DNA of 64,000 bases, taken from positions 1,116,001-1,180,000 of the forward strand of contig CM033121.1 in the NCBI GenBank assembly GCA_019321725.1. Reading direction: 5' to 3'. The notes beneath the pieces were generated by a model that was not told the origin of the DNA, did no database searches, and saw only the letters and a list, made by a program, of their open reading frames with translations. Source of the stretch: Paulownia fortunei (taxonomy: Eukaryota; Streptophyta; Magnoliopsida; Lamiales; Paulowniaceae). Both the position numbers and the translations under genes were made by a program. Shown here piece by piece: positions 1 through 13,556 of the stretch; the first letter of the stretch is position 1; the number at the start of each line of letters is the position of its first letter.

Positions 1-2050
1 TGAATTTATGTGCCATAAGGCTAGAGAAGGATCTCCCAGAATAGAGCACTCTAGCTTTTATAATGACCCTGTAAGAGAGAGAGAGAGAGATAGAGATGAA
101 GGTCTTAAATTTTAACTCAAGCTAGCTACTGTTGGGCTCATTCTACAGGTGCTGGCAGGATGAACCGCACATGTTGCACCACGTCCATTCAAGAATTTCA
201 ACGACTTTTAGAGTGAACGTTCTTAGTTTCAATTAGCGTTCGTACAGTACTTGAAGTCAGTTTTAATTAGAAAAAAGATAGAGAACCCTTTTCTCCTGCA
301 TGTCTGGTAAAAGGGGTCCTCAGTTCATGAATGTAGACTATGGTGGTGAAACCAAATTCATGAATGCAGCAACACATTGAGTGCGACATAGTTTTAGTGG
401 CAAGAATCTGAGAGTTGAAGATTACTCCGATCTTACTTTGTCTAAACTAAGACAAGCAAGAATTAGTAAAAAAAAATATGTTCTAAAAATGATATTGGGG
501 GAGTTAATTTTAAAGGAACGACAATGAACTGATGGCAAGTAACTGAAAAGAGCTAATTTAATTGAGGGATTTGTTACGGGGATTATAACACATCTATTAG
601 ATAATATTAAAATGAATTCGAGATGACAAATTAAGGTATTCAAAAGGTTCTAATTGGTGTGAGTATAAATTTTAAAATTTGATTATTATTTAATTAAATT
701 TAAGATTTAAGACCCTTTATGAGATTTGATATAAGAAATTCATTGATTAAAAATGAAAATTAATACGTTATACTTTTACAGGCTGCCTTATATTTAACTT
801 TGGAGAGGAGAATCTTGTTAACCTTCAATAGGATATCAAATGTGGAAGGTAAGTGAAAATTCATTTGCATCTATAATGCATGAGCATAGTATTTCTTGGC
901 TTATTTATATTAAATGTCATCCTTGTGTCTTGATGAATATTATAAATATCTTATAGTGCATACGTTGTTTGGATGACAGGACATGTTATTCACTGTGTCA
1001 TTGAACATGCTATTTATCAACATTTACACGTGCATGCATAATACGTGCTTACAGTTGGGGTTTTGCATGCATAACATTATTTTCAGAAAGAAAATATTTT
1101 GGTTGACCACTAATAGTGTACCGAGGCCTATTTGTGGCTTATTTATATAATATTTGGGGCGTCGTGAGTATTACTTTTCGAAGGATCATAGAGGTTAACA
1201 GGGGGTATACCTCTAGTGGTCACGAGAGAGTGGACCACTTGACTGTGCCCTTATTGACGCCGTCGGTGGGAATACTTCTGGAAGGTCACAGGAGAAGACA
1301 GGTGGTGAACCTTTGGTAATCCCAAGAGATGGCCCCCGGACTGTGTCCATCTGTTTATGGCCATGTGATTATTGATATTGTCGAGAGTTCTATCCGGTAC
1401 ATATTAGGTGGGCCAAGGGTCCAGTGGTGGAAAATTATTTTGAATGAAATGATTTTGATGCATGAGTTCGTATTCTTGTCATAATCTCATAAAAATGTAT
1501 TGCATTTATGTTGGATTATTCCCTCAGCATGTATAATTTTCATTTACTGAGCATTAGTTCACGTAGTTTATGCGTTGTAGGTGAGTTTGATGATACTTGA
1601 AGCCATAGATTTACTGAGCGAGCGACTGGAGCTCCTACAGGTTCTGAGAATCAGTGTACATGAATGGCGACCTGTCAAACTGGTTGTTAACTTATTTGAT
1701 TTTGGAGTGTATTATATTAGGTTTTGGAATTTGTACATGTACATGGATGACGACTTGTCGGACTGGTTGTTAACTTATTTGATTTTGTAGTGTATTATAT
1801 TAGGTTTTGGGATTTGTACTATATGTTACTTTTAAAACTTTTCTGTACATGAGTATGTAAATATTATGGTTGTTATGGGTTCTCTACAGGTATATATATA
1901 TATATTAGTTTGTGAGTGAGAAAAATAGTTTATTATTTATTATTCTGTTACAGAAAAAATAAATTGTACAGACACGTAGGATTTATCATATCAAAATTAT
2001 TATATTTATAAATATATATGTGTGTGTAGTATCAGGGATGTTACACAAAA
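1..2050. other. Gene-free region, possible old LTR (Ty3/gypsy-like)
   Basis: No gene is supported here. A GA microsatellite lies at about 76-91. The stretch from about 1100 to 2043 has mixed composition unlike the flanking AT-rich DNA and ends in a short TGTTACA-type motif near 2037-2043, an ending I associate with many plant Ty3/gypsy LTRs. A 'ttactgag..' segment near 1544-1560 also resembles such LTRs. I could not find a convincing 5' end, a primer-binding site or a target duplication, so a solo or truncated LTR is only an inference. Confidence 0.3.
1668..1830. repeat. Two-copy tandem duplication, 83-bp period
   Basis: The segment starting 'tggttgttaacttatttgat' at 1681 recurs at 1764 with only a few substitutions, and the similarity continues through 'gtgtattatattaggttttg'. 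It lies within the possible LTR remnant. Confidence 0.8.
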
Positions 2051-3229
2051 CCATCATCTTTATCCTGGAAAATTTGCCAGAAATATCTAGCCAGAAATAT
2101 CTAGCTTCATAGTAATAAAGCATCCCGCGTGAAGTAGCAAGACAGAGTAAATAACAAGTAACAACACAAGTCCTACATATATCTCTATCCTTGCTGGATT
2201 TTTTCATTATTCCTAAGCATTGCCATGTGACTTGACCCCTCAACTCACTTTGTCCATGGAAGATATATTTGGCATTTCATACAAGAATTTATTGCATGAA
2301 ACTGACAGAGAAGGGGAAAATATGAAATTCTGCTAAGTAACAGATCATCATCTTCTGATCCATGCATGTCTAAACAAAGAAATTTTTGGCCTGGGATCAT
2401 TGAGGAGGGTTGAGGAATGTTGTATATATAGTAGACTGACACAAAATTAGTGATCTCATATCCATGAAAAGATTCTCCTTGAAAAGTTTCTTAAAATTAC
2501 TCTTATTGTTACATTTTTATTTTTGATATAATATACAACAAATCCTAAGTAATAAATAGGCACCACATTTACAAAAAATTGACAGGACAAAAGACGGATT
2601 AATTGAAATACACACAACCAGATCCAAGCCTTTAATACCAAAAACAGAATCCCAAACTTAGGCAAATGATGTAGTTACAAGCACAAATATCATTCTAAAT
2701 GGAAAAAAAATGCATCTATTCTCATTTAAAATGGAGTTGATGGCACAAATTTGTTTAAAGTACCATATCTACATATTTATTTATTATTTATTTCGTAGTG
2801 GGCTGACAGATTTTACATGATCCCCAGCGTTAGGTATTGACCCAATAGGCCAATAGTATTGGGCTATATGCTAAAATTTCTGCGCTGTTTATGTCTATAT
2901 GTGGGCCCATCTCCACTCTTATTGGCCCATTTCTTCTTCATTGGAATTTGGAAGGAAAGTTTTCGGGAAGAAAAAGTGAAAAATAAAATATCTTTAATTC
3001 AGATATTTCAACTTTCCAGATCTGACCCTTGATTCCCAAGCAAATACCTTTGTCCTGAGAAAGAATCTTTCAGCTGGAGAAATCCCAATTCACTCGCTAG
3101 GGTTTTAATACCAGTTTCACGCGCACACAGACACACATGGTACAGACTCTCGCAAATAAGTAAACCCATTTTATATTTTTCATTTTTTGTAATTGAAAGT
3201 AAGAACAAATATAATTGCAGAAAGAAAAG
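2051..3229. other. Intergenic region and 5' flank of the GlnRS gene
   Basis: I see no gene in this stretch. The last few hundred bases before 3230 should contain the promoter and 5' leader of the glutaminyl-tRNA synthetase gene, but I could not place a TATA box or transcription start with confidence. Confidence 0.5.
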
Positions 3230-6200
3230 ATGGTGGGGAAAAACGGGAGTGAAAGTGGCGGCGAGAAGCCTTTGGATTTGTTTCTAAAGATTGGTTTGGA
3301 TGAAAGGACTGCAAAAAACACTGTTGCTAATAATAAGGTCACCGCTAATCTCACCGCCGTCATCCATGAGGTATGTGTGTCTTTTTGGGCAATTATGCTG
3401 GGTAAATGATGCATTTGTAATTTATCGTTTGTGCATGTGGGTTTTGTTGATATATAGTTAAAGTCTGTGACTGTTTGATGGGTTTCTAGGAAAATTAGAA
3501 CAAAAAGGAAATTGGTCACTGGGAAAAGGGAACTTTATTTGGTCTTGGGCATGATTTGGTCTATGTATGTTTATTTTGTTAGCGTCGAAGTTTTGTTTCT
3601 TTTGCATGTGGGTTTTTTTTGTATCATATCTTGAAGTTTCTTTATCCTCCACTGTGTTTCTGGGAAGTTTAGAGAATGAAAAACTTAAATCAGAATGTTT
3701 ATCTCTAGTTTGGTGATTTTTCGGATTAAGTTATGTAAGTTCATCTATTAAAAAGTCTAGAAAGTTTATGTATAATATGATATGTATTTCATTTCTATCT
3801 ATAACACTGATTTTGCATATTGGAGAGTACCTTGTATGGTTTAAGGGTGTGGCTCTTATAAAAACTGCAGAAAAACAGTTTTTGTATTTGTAATCAGTTT
3901 AAGTGAAGCAGTTTTTCATTTTTTTTTAAATTAAACTTCAGACCCTTTTTGTTGCAGAGAGGATGTGGAATTTGAATATAGATTATTGAAAGGCAAACTT
4001 TGTCTGAAAAACCAAGCAGACGCATGCTTTTATGGATTGACTAGAAGATTGATAGGATAAGTAAATTTTATTTTGCTTATGTTTTATCGCTTGGGATATT
4101 TTAATGTTGTTTAAAATGGAAAATGTAAGTAAAATGAGGAAAATCTAATTGAATGATTTTTCTTTTTACCTTTTTTCTTTTTAGTTTTTTTTGGCGATAA
4201 TTTTTCAGATTTATGTAATTCAAAATTATGTGGATTTATGCTGTTCTGATTTGATTTAAAGATGCCAATGTAATAGTATGTGTTGATAAAAGTTAGCTTG
4301 TTATATAGTTTATCTTTGAATACGGTATTGCAGGCAGCTGTAACTGATGGTTGTGATCGGACAGTTGGAAATCTACTGTACACTGTAAGTTGGCACTTTT
4401 GACAGCTGTATTTATGTTTGACCTGAGGCTCTTCAGCTGGAGTGGTTTAGTTCCTCATAATAACCTTTATCTTTTTTAAGACTGGTTGATAAAAGAGAGC
4501 TATACTTCATACATTGCGCTTTATCGTGATACTGAAAATAGTTCCAATCTGGAGGACGATATTTTTTAATGTTGCATATCTATTTTGTAAAATTTAGACA
4601 CATCTTCAGGTTGACTTTGCCATATGCTAGATGTGGACTTCTATTTGTTTTCTGATATGAATATTTCAAATGAAAAATATATGATACCTTTTCTTGGCAG
4701 GTCGCTACGAAATTCCCCACAAATGCTCTTGTGCATCGACCTACATTGCTTAAATATATTACTTCATCAAAGGTTTGAAGCTCTTTGTTTCTTTTTTTTC
4801 TATATGTTGATGCCTTGATCATTATTTTTCAAACATTTTCTTTACATTTAATTTTTTTTTCTCACTTGCATGCCAGTAGATAATCAGTTTTTTACTGGTA
4901 CAGATCAAAGCTCCTGCTCAGTTGGAAGCTGCCTTTTCATTTCTTGCTGCTACTGCTTCTGACAACTTGAATGTCGATGATTTTGAAGCTGCTTGTGGTG
5001 TTGGTATGAGACAACTATTAGTGCTCCTCATATATACTAGCATTGAAGATTTGACTTGGATTGACATTTTGGGCTGTGTGGCCTTTTCTAAAGAGATTTT
5101 TCATCCTTCAGATTTTTACTTCACCTTAATAATGTCGGTGTGATCCTAGCAAGTTATGTGCAATGCATTTACCTCTTTCCTATCCATCTGGGCAGCATGA
5201 TTTAAGATTGATTTGTCTGTAGTCTCTTCAATCGGTTATTCCTTCAATAAATAATTTTTTCTTACCAAATGTTTTCTTATATCTAATCCTAGAAATTGAA
5301 TTTTTGTCTTGAATAGGAGTTGAGGTCTCTCTGGAAGATATTGAAAATGCTGTTGATGAGATATTCGAAGAGAACAAAGCTGTTATTGTGGAGCAGCGGT
5401 ACCGAACAAATGGTTGGTTTACCTTTTCCAGTGTGCAGAATTTTTTTGATGTATTTTAATTGAAGAATGGCTATTAGGGTATGCTAGGACAATATGTTGG
5501 GATCTTTACTAGATAAATATATGAAAAAAAGGGAAAGGTGAAGATTTTGCCTCTCTGTATACGACTTGTTGGTATAAATGGGCTTTGTTATATGCATTGG
5601 GTGATTAGCCTATGGCTTAGCAGATTTTGCATGTTTGTTGCTTGACGATGAAATGGGAATTGGTACCTTGTATTTTTTTAGTTGCTTACAGTAAGTTTGT
5701 GTACTGCTGCTGCATGGCCTGCACTTTAGGTCTGGAAGTCTCAGTCCAGGAATAGAGAACACTTAAAAATATGAAAGAGAAGGATCTCTAAATATTTTAC
5801 TTGTGTTTCATTTTCTTCAATGCTCTGTTAAAGAAATGGTTTTAGTTTTTAGGTTTCTTTGGGAAATTATGATCATAATGTCATATAGCTAATTATGAAC
5901 AAAACTGACAATCTGATGTAAGGGTACTTCTGATATCATCCACAGGGTTGAGGTATTGAAAGGTGGCTATGCCTTTTAGTGGTTGTATCTTACATTCATG
6001 TTCTTTTATGAGTATCACTATTAAGTTATATTTAAGGTCCTTATGTTAAATATTGGGTTTTTTAACGGAGAAAGAGGTGCGGCTCAATTTGGTTGAGCTA
6101 GGATCCATGCTTGTGGACTATGTTTTGAGGCTTGCATACTTTCAGTTGCTTCCCTGATATTGTATGTTAATCGCAAGAGGAGATACCTGGACTGGTAAAA

Positions 6201-9200
6201 GCTAGAACTATGCATGGTGCCACTGTCAAGCTTGATAATAACATTGAACCCTTATGTTTCTTTTGGTCTTTGTATGCATTGTTGTTTTCAATGTGCTCTC
6301 TGTGCTTTATATAGACCGTTCTTGGTTTGTTGACACTTTGAGCAATTAATAAAGGCTTCTACTAGCAATATTTCTATACACTGCACATGTAACAGAACAT
6401 GAAAGGAAAATATTTATTCTCATTCATGCAATCAGTTTTGTATGTACTTTGTGCTCATATCTTACAATGTACCTAGACATTATGTACTATGCCTGGGCCA
6501 TCTTGGCAAACTTCTAATGCTAACAAAATTTCTGTTTCTTTTGGTTTTCTTTATACTATTTTGATGATGACTAGTCTCTTTGTTAAACTATGTTGGATAC
6601 AGTTGGTGAACTATTTGGTTATGTGAGAAAGAAACAGCCATGGGCAGATCCAAAGATTGTCAAGGTAATTATTGATACCTGCTTCATGACCCTCCCACTC
6701 TGTCTCAAGAGATCTGGAATCAGCAAAATAACATGAATATTTATCTTCATCTACTTTGTTGTTTATTTTCTGACCGGGGCAACTTCTGGAACCAGCAAAT
6801 CATTGATGCCAAATTATATGCCCTACTTGGTGAAAGAACAGCTGCAGACAATGAGAAGCCTACGAAAAAGAAAAAAGAGAAGCCTGTCAAAGCTGAGGTG
6901 AGCCAAGCTATTTGGTTGAAGGTTTTTCTTTTGCATATATGTTATATGAGTTGTCTGTCGGTGTTTTTGAACCTGTGGACTTCAATTTCGGTTCTTCATA
7001 ATTACTTACAATACCTTATTTGGTCTCTTTACCAGATCTAAATGGCATTCAGCAGTTTATGGTGTTCTACGATTCATTAGTTAATTGTATTTTTGCTAAT
7101 TCTAGTATATAAGCTATAGTTATTTTCTTTTAATTGTGTTTCTATTTGTCAGGATAAAGCTATTGTTGAAGAGACAGCTCCAGCAAAACCATCTGAAGAA
7201 GAAATCAATCCGTTTTCAATATTTCCTTCACCAGAACAGAACTTTAAGGTAGCAAAAACTAAAGTGAGCCCTCTGCTGTTGTATTAGTTGCTTGGCTCAG
7301 TTGTGGCAAACTTATTGTTTGGATATCTATAAGGGAAAGGTTTAAGATCAAAGATATGAGGAAAGAGAAGTTAAAATTTGTTTGGTTTATGATTTTCTGA
7401 AGGTTGAAAGAAAATATAAATAATATTGGGATTAGGCATCACATTAGAGTCCTATGGCATTGCTTCAAAGGTTTGGATTGCATCTCACATTAATTTCCAT
7501 GAAACATCTCAAATATATAGTATTAAAAAGATTTAAAGTGATTTTTATGAACCTAAAACTTAAATATATTAACTCCCTTAAGCTTTGAAAATTTCCTTTG
7601 AATTTGGACACTGTTTTGAGCTAGTTGAGAAAGTATTTGGTGTTGTGGGTATAAATGAATCCAGTCAGCAAAACAAGTTGAGAAGGTATTTGGTGTTGTG
7701 GGTATAAATGAATCTAGTCGAGCCGAACTCATTATTAATCAAACTTCTATGAATATTTATTGAGCTTGAGTTTGGTTTGGTTGGTAATCGAAACGATCTT
7801 GATTAAGCTTTAATTGAGTTCGGGTTAGGCTGTTTGATTTCTTTACACATATTATACTATTTTTTTTACTAACTGAGTCGAGTTCGAGCTGAGCTCTAAA
7901 TCTTATCGAACGAAAAAATGTGTTCAGCCTTACTTTGTTATGTTTAATAAACCAAGTTCAAACAAGCTTTTAACGATTAATCTCAAATTGGTGGAGTAGT
8001 ATGGTTTGTTTTTCAGCCTATTTGGTGCTGTAACCTTTCTTTACTCGTAGAAATGGTGTCCTAGAATCATGATTAGTCATTTCATTTGAATTAAGGAAGG
8101 GTCTTGATTTAACATCCCATAACTGAAATGTCTGACATGAAAGCAATCTCTTACCTTATTTGTTCCTAGGATATTGACTTAAATCAATTTAAATGACCAA
8201 TTAATTAATTGTTGCCGGATGCGAGACATCTTATCATTTATATATCAATCTACTTATCCTAGATTTTATTTGTCTACACTATCAAGTGGCTTCCTACGAT
8301 ATTCTATCATAATTAATCTTGATTTTAAGAAAGTAATACGCTTTTCAGCATTGAATTTTCATTTTAGGCAAAATATTGAAGCTTAACTTCTTATACATAC
8401 ACTTACCACATGGTACTTTTTCTGAAAATTTATTTCACCTTATTCCCATCTGTTCTTGCTGATTTCCAGGTTCATACAGAAATATATTTCAGTGACGGTC
8501 CTGTGCTTAGGGCTTGCAATTCAAAGGAAATACTTGACAAACATTTGAAGGTCACTGGAGGAAAAGTTTTTACACGCTTTCCACCTGAACCCAATGGATA
8601 TCTGCATATAGGTCATGCCAAGGTTATTGTTTGGCCAAACTAATATTTGAAGTTGTATTTGTTTGGAATTTTTGTTCTTGCTCTTTATCTGATAAACCAA
8701 TTGTGTAGGCTATGTTTGTGGACTTTGGCCTAGCCAAAGAGAGAGGTGGATGCTGCTACCTGAGGTCAGCAATGCTTCTATGCTACCTTCTTTTTTTTGT
8801 TTTCTTTTACCTGAAATGATTTTCTGAATCATAATTATTTTTGTTGGTTTAGAATTGACTCGATGAAACTACTTTTATTTTGATTATTCTAGTATTTGTT
8901 CGTATAACTCTCTCTCTCTCCCTCTTCCTTTTGGTTTTAGTGTGTTTGGTGTGTGGAAAGGTGCTCTCAATGAAAATGACTGAATTCCATGTTCTGTGTA
9001 GCACGGGCTCTTCATGATAGTTTGTCTTAATTCATTTTATTGTTTATACATCTGCTTATAGGGTCCATCTAGGAAAAAACCTAGTTTGGAAGCATTATCG
9101 ATGATTCATGCTGAACATTGAGCTTGCTACAATGGACCCATATTTGTGCCATTGTGGCTTCTAATTGTCCACCCAACTTGATGTTATTATATCTGAAAGA

Positions 9201-12200
9201 TGTTTATGGAAGTCTGTTTCCTTTTCATTTGCTGCTTTTAGCGTAATTCACAATATGCAATGTGTGATTTTATTTCTTATGTAGGTAGGTGAAAATTTGG
9301 TGAGGTTAAATGTAGTACTGGGGCTTTGATTGCAGTCTTTGAAAAAAGAATTGCTTTGTAATATAAGCAGAAGGAAGAAGCTATTAGTTGACATTACTTA
9401 GCTATTTGTCATAAAAGCTTAACATGTATAATAAAAAGATATATGGCATGACATAGTCAGATATAACTTGGAAAAGTTTCACTCCTGTGGGAGTTGGTAG
9501 TGAATTTTTTATGTGAACTTTATAGATATGACCTACTCATATTAGTTGGGAATTTGAAATGTAACTAGGATACCGCATTGACCTTTTATGTTTTGCTCTT
9601 AAACTCAGGAAGGGCATTGCCAACACCAGTGTCCTAAACATGCTTCGACTTATTTTGCATTTAAATTCTCACATTCAGCAATATCCAAATTGTCATTGAT
9701 ATTGCTCAAAGTTTGTTAATTGTTTTACTTGTGTATGGAATAAAATCTGCTTCAATTTTTCAGTGACCAATGCCGGAGAAAAAGGCAGTTTTTTGTGTTT
9801 AAATAGGAAGAATTGGTCAATGAGAATCATTGCCATGTGTTGTAAAGAATTCAACAATGGATATGAGTAGGAAAGTGAGAACAGTTCCTGTTTGAATATT
9901 TGTGTTGCTGGAATTAGTTTGAACAATGCTTATGTAGCTCAAGAATCAGGAGTCTTTAGTTTGCCATTTAGGAATGCTTTTATTCAACTGGCAAAGATGA
10001 AGAGTTCCCCTTGTTTTCTAAACTTAGTTTTGATATATAGGTATGACGATACCAACCCAGAAGCGGAAAAAAAGGAATATATTGATCATATTGAAGAAAT
10101 TGTTGGATGGATGGGGTGGGAACCCTTTAAGGTAAAATTTCTTCCCAAATGGGTAACAGTTTATTGTACGGACAGCAGCTAATAAATGTTGCAATTTTTT
10201 AGATCACCTACACTAGTGATTATTTCCAAGAGCTCTACGAACTAGCAGTGGAACTGATAAGACGAGGTCATGCTTATGTTGATCACCAGGTTGGTTCTTG
10301 CCAAACACATATCTCTTTCTTGCTTCAGATTCTTATAGAACTTTTTGTTTGTTTCTCTAACTTTACCTTTCATTGAGCCATTCTTGAGCTTATAACATGA
10401 TTAAGTACAGAGGTTGGTTGGTAAAGTTGAAATATAGTAAACCTGGTTAGTTCTCCTTTATGTGTGACATTTAATTGTGACGAAGAATGTCTTTGTTGTT
10501 TATGCAGACACCAGATGAGATAAAAGAATATAGGGAAAAGAAGATGAACAGTCCTTGGAGAGATAGGCCAATTGAAGAATCTCTAAAATTGTTCGATGAC
10601 ATGAAGCAGGGACTGATCGAGGAAGGAAAAGCAACATTAAGAATGAAGCAGGACATGCAGAGTGATAATTTCAATATGTATGACCTAATTGCTTATCGTA
10701 TCAAGGTAAGCGTTGAACATGAATGTCTGACTTGCGGAGCGTTGAACATGAATGTCTGACTTGCGAAACTTAAAAGAGTTACTAATATACTTTCCTTCCT
10801 ATCATTGTCCAGTTCACACCTCATCCACACGCAGGAGACAAATGGTGCATCTATCCAAGTTATGATTACGCTCATTGCATTGTTGATTCTCTTGAAAACA
10901 TAACTCATTCGGTATGTCAGTTTGCTTATGGAATTTTTTTCCTGATTGACTTTCCCGTGCAATTTCTTTAGAGCATCTCTTTTGTCGATATTTTTAGCCA
11001 ATGAAAAATTTTCAGGATGCAACCCCCCCTTTTTTTGTTTTCTCTTCGATACTAGTTTTTACTGTTTGTTTCTTAACAATTAAAAACCAAGTTTTCCCTT
11101 TCCTAAATTTCTGTTTTCCTCGGAATACGTACTTATGATTGGTATGTGTCGTTAGAGTCAGTAAGCTATTGTGCTTTTTCCTAACTGTTTGGGGTGAATT
11201 ATTCTACGCAGCTGTGCACACTTGAATTTGAGACACGACGTGCATCATACTACTGGTTATTAGATGCGCTGGGCCTTTACCAACCATACGTATGGGAATA
11301 CTCACGATTGAATGTCACCAACACGGTGATGTCAAAGCGTAAGGTGCATTGAAGTTTTGGAAAGGTCGTCACTGGGTGGTTCAATATCATGTGCCTCCCC
11401 ATCTTCTGGAACTGATCTTTTCCTGCATGTTATTGCAGTTAAATCGTCTTGTAACAGAAAAGTGGGTTGATGGTTGGGATGATCCTCGCCTCATGACTCT
11501 CGCTGGATTGCGACGTAGAGGGGTAACTGCAACTTCCATAAATGCTTTTGTTCGAGGAATTGGAATAACTAGAAGGTTGAATTTCTTTTATTATATTCTT
11601 TATTATTGTGCTTCATAATTTTGCTTCTCTATGTTCTTGATGAATGCATTATTCCTGTACTGCAGTGACTCTAGTCTGATACGTCTAGACCGCCTGGAGT
11701 ACCATATAAGGGAGGAACTGAACAAAACGACACCTCGTTCAATGGTTGTATTAAATCCAATAAGGTTTGTATCTTCCCAATGTATATTTGTATATGTATA
11801 AATTTTGCATATAGGAACCTGTTATGATGTTTCACATACCTGTTCTGTATTTCAGGTTGTAATTACAAACATGGAGGCCTCTGTAATGGACCTTGATGCA
11901 AAGAAATGGCCTGATGCTCCTGCAGATGATGCATCTTCATTTTATAAGGTGTGCTTGATGACTATTTCAAACCTCTAACTTGGTTTCTTCCATTGGTTTA
12001 TTATATTATTAATTGTAGATTAGTCTGCTTAACAGCATTGTGTGTTAAATATGAATCACCTGTGCATTTTGTGGCGGTTATTATATCATATTTGTATTTA
12101 ATGCAACTGTTAGATGCAATTGTTATTAAATACAGTTGATATTGCTGATAGTTGTTTGACGTTTTGCCTTGATCTTGTCAAGGTCCCCTTTTCTAAGGTT

Positions 12201-13556
12201 GTGTACATCGAACAATCTGATTTTCGAATGCAAGATTCTAAAGATTACTATGGACTTGCTCCTGGGAAATCTGTCCTCCTCAGGTGCTGATTATTTGCAG
12301 TTACTTTTTCCATGCATTGATTAGAATTTTCATGTAACACTGAAATATGCTTCTTCCCTGACATAGGTATGCATTTCCTATTAAGTGCACAAAAGTGATT
12401 TTAGGTGATGATAATGAGACTATCCTTGAGATTCACGCTGAGTATGATCCATCAAAGAAAACCAAACCAAAGGTAGTCAGGGTTTAAATTCATTGTTGCC
12501 TAACATGAACTGAGTCTTTGGAGATTCTCGAATGTTCTCTCATTACTGTGATATTCTGTTTTTCAGGGGGTTCTGCACTGGGTTGCAGAATCTTCACCAG
12601 GGGTTGATCCACTTAAGGTGGAAGTCAGATTGTTTGACAAACTATTCATTTCTGAGGTTGGAAACTTTTGCCTTTTGAGTAAACTTTTTATTTTGTTGAA
12701 CTTTCTAAGCCTTGCAACTTGCTATAAAATGTATTATAGAAACTTATTGGTGTTTGGTATTGCAACCAGAATCCTGCTGAACTCGATGATTGGCTTGGTG
12801 ATTTAAATCCACACTCTAAAGTTGTTATGGCAGATGCCTATGCGGTACCTTCTCTTAAAAATGCTGCAATTGGAGACGGATTTCAGTTTGAAAGACTAGG
12901 TAAATTCCTCAATCCTGCAACTTTTCATCATTGGGCATCCCACTAATGTCAACATTAACTTTGGGCGCCTTTCTCTTGATAAATTCGAAATCCAACAAAA
13001 GATGATAACTAAACATCTCTTTAGCAGGTGGACATTATGCAAATGATCTATATGTCCCGAAATATTCAGTCCTACTCCTGATTATAGTGATAGAGTCAAA
13101 TTATGTTTTGATTGAAGTGTGTGGATGGTTGGTCTCCCCATTCCTTTCGTAGCACACGGAATGGAGTCTTATTACAGTTTTAGCCGCTCCCGTCATTTGT
13201 TTTCCACTTTCACCCCAAACTACTTTCGTGCCCACTGAAAACGTACCACCAAAAGTGAGAATAAGCACCTGATCAATATGAGATTCTGTGGTACCATTTA
13301 ATTGGCAATATATCAGTCTTTAATTATCAGGGATTTTGCATTCCAAAGTTCACAGAAATCCAACATAACCAAAAATTTTGCATTGAAAAATTCTGTCCAA
13401 CCTGCACTTTCCTATGTAGTACAGTTGTAGTGAACTCATTTTTTGTTTCACTCTGTTCCAGGTTACTTTGTGGTTGATAAGGACTCATCCCCTGAAAAGC
13501 TCGTGTTTAATCGGACTGTCACTTTGCGAGATAGTTATGGTAAGGTAGGGAAGTGA
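3230..13556 (+). CDS. OVA9: Glutaminyl-tRNA synthetase, cytosolic (23 exons, 796 aa)
   Basis: Charges tRNA-Gln with glutamine (class Ib enzyme). Exons: 3230-3370, 4334-4384, 4701-4772, 4904-5003, 5317-5412, 6603-6664, 6796-6897, 7153-7248, 8470-8622, 8709-8764, 10041-10131, 10203-10289, 10508-10705, 10813-10911, 11212-11343, 11439-11575, 11666-11768, 11856-11948, 12183-12283, 12367-12472, 12567-12656, 12770-12899, 13462-13556. Together they give one open frame. Residues 1 to about 185 match the eukaryotic N-terminal GlnRS domains. A lysine-rich linker (KKKKEK near 198-203) follows. The catalytic core has [12 protein letters not shown] (HIGH at 286-289) and the KMSKS-type motif VMSKRK at 507-512. 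The C-terminal part is the beta-barrel anticodon-binding region. No transit peptide is apparent, so a cytosolic role is inferred. The ATG at 3230 is the first in frame. Oddity: exon 17 stays in frame only with a GTATCT donor after 11768, because the stronger-looking GTTTGT donor after 11764 leads to a stop. Expression is not shown. Confidence 0.93.
7624..7735 (+). repeat. 53-bp tandem duplication in GlnRS intron 8
   Basis: Two near-identical units begin with 'gttgagaa' at 7624 and 7677 and include 'ggtgttgtgggtataaatga'. They lie in the 1.2-kb intron between exons 8 and 9. The following 200 bp contain 'gagccgaactc' and 'gagttcgagctgagctc' phrases like those in degraded plant hAT-type elements, so an element relic may occupy the intron centre; that part is weak. 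Confidence 0.75.
10710..10767 (+). repeat. 29-bp perfect tandem duplication at a GlnRS splice donor
   Basis: The 29-bp unit beginning 'gcgttgaacatgaatgtctg' at 10710 is repeated at 10739. It starts four bases into intron 13 (donor GTAAGC at 10706-10711), so the duplication copied intron sequence and left a single functional donor. Confidence 0.85.

Noticed and set aside
3230..13556. GlnRS as a pseudogene because of the exon 17 frameshift
   Set aside because: All other 22 exons keep frame and catalytic motifs, and an in-frame GT donor is available four bases downstream.
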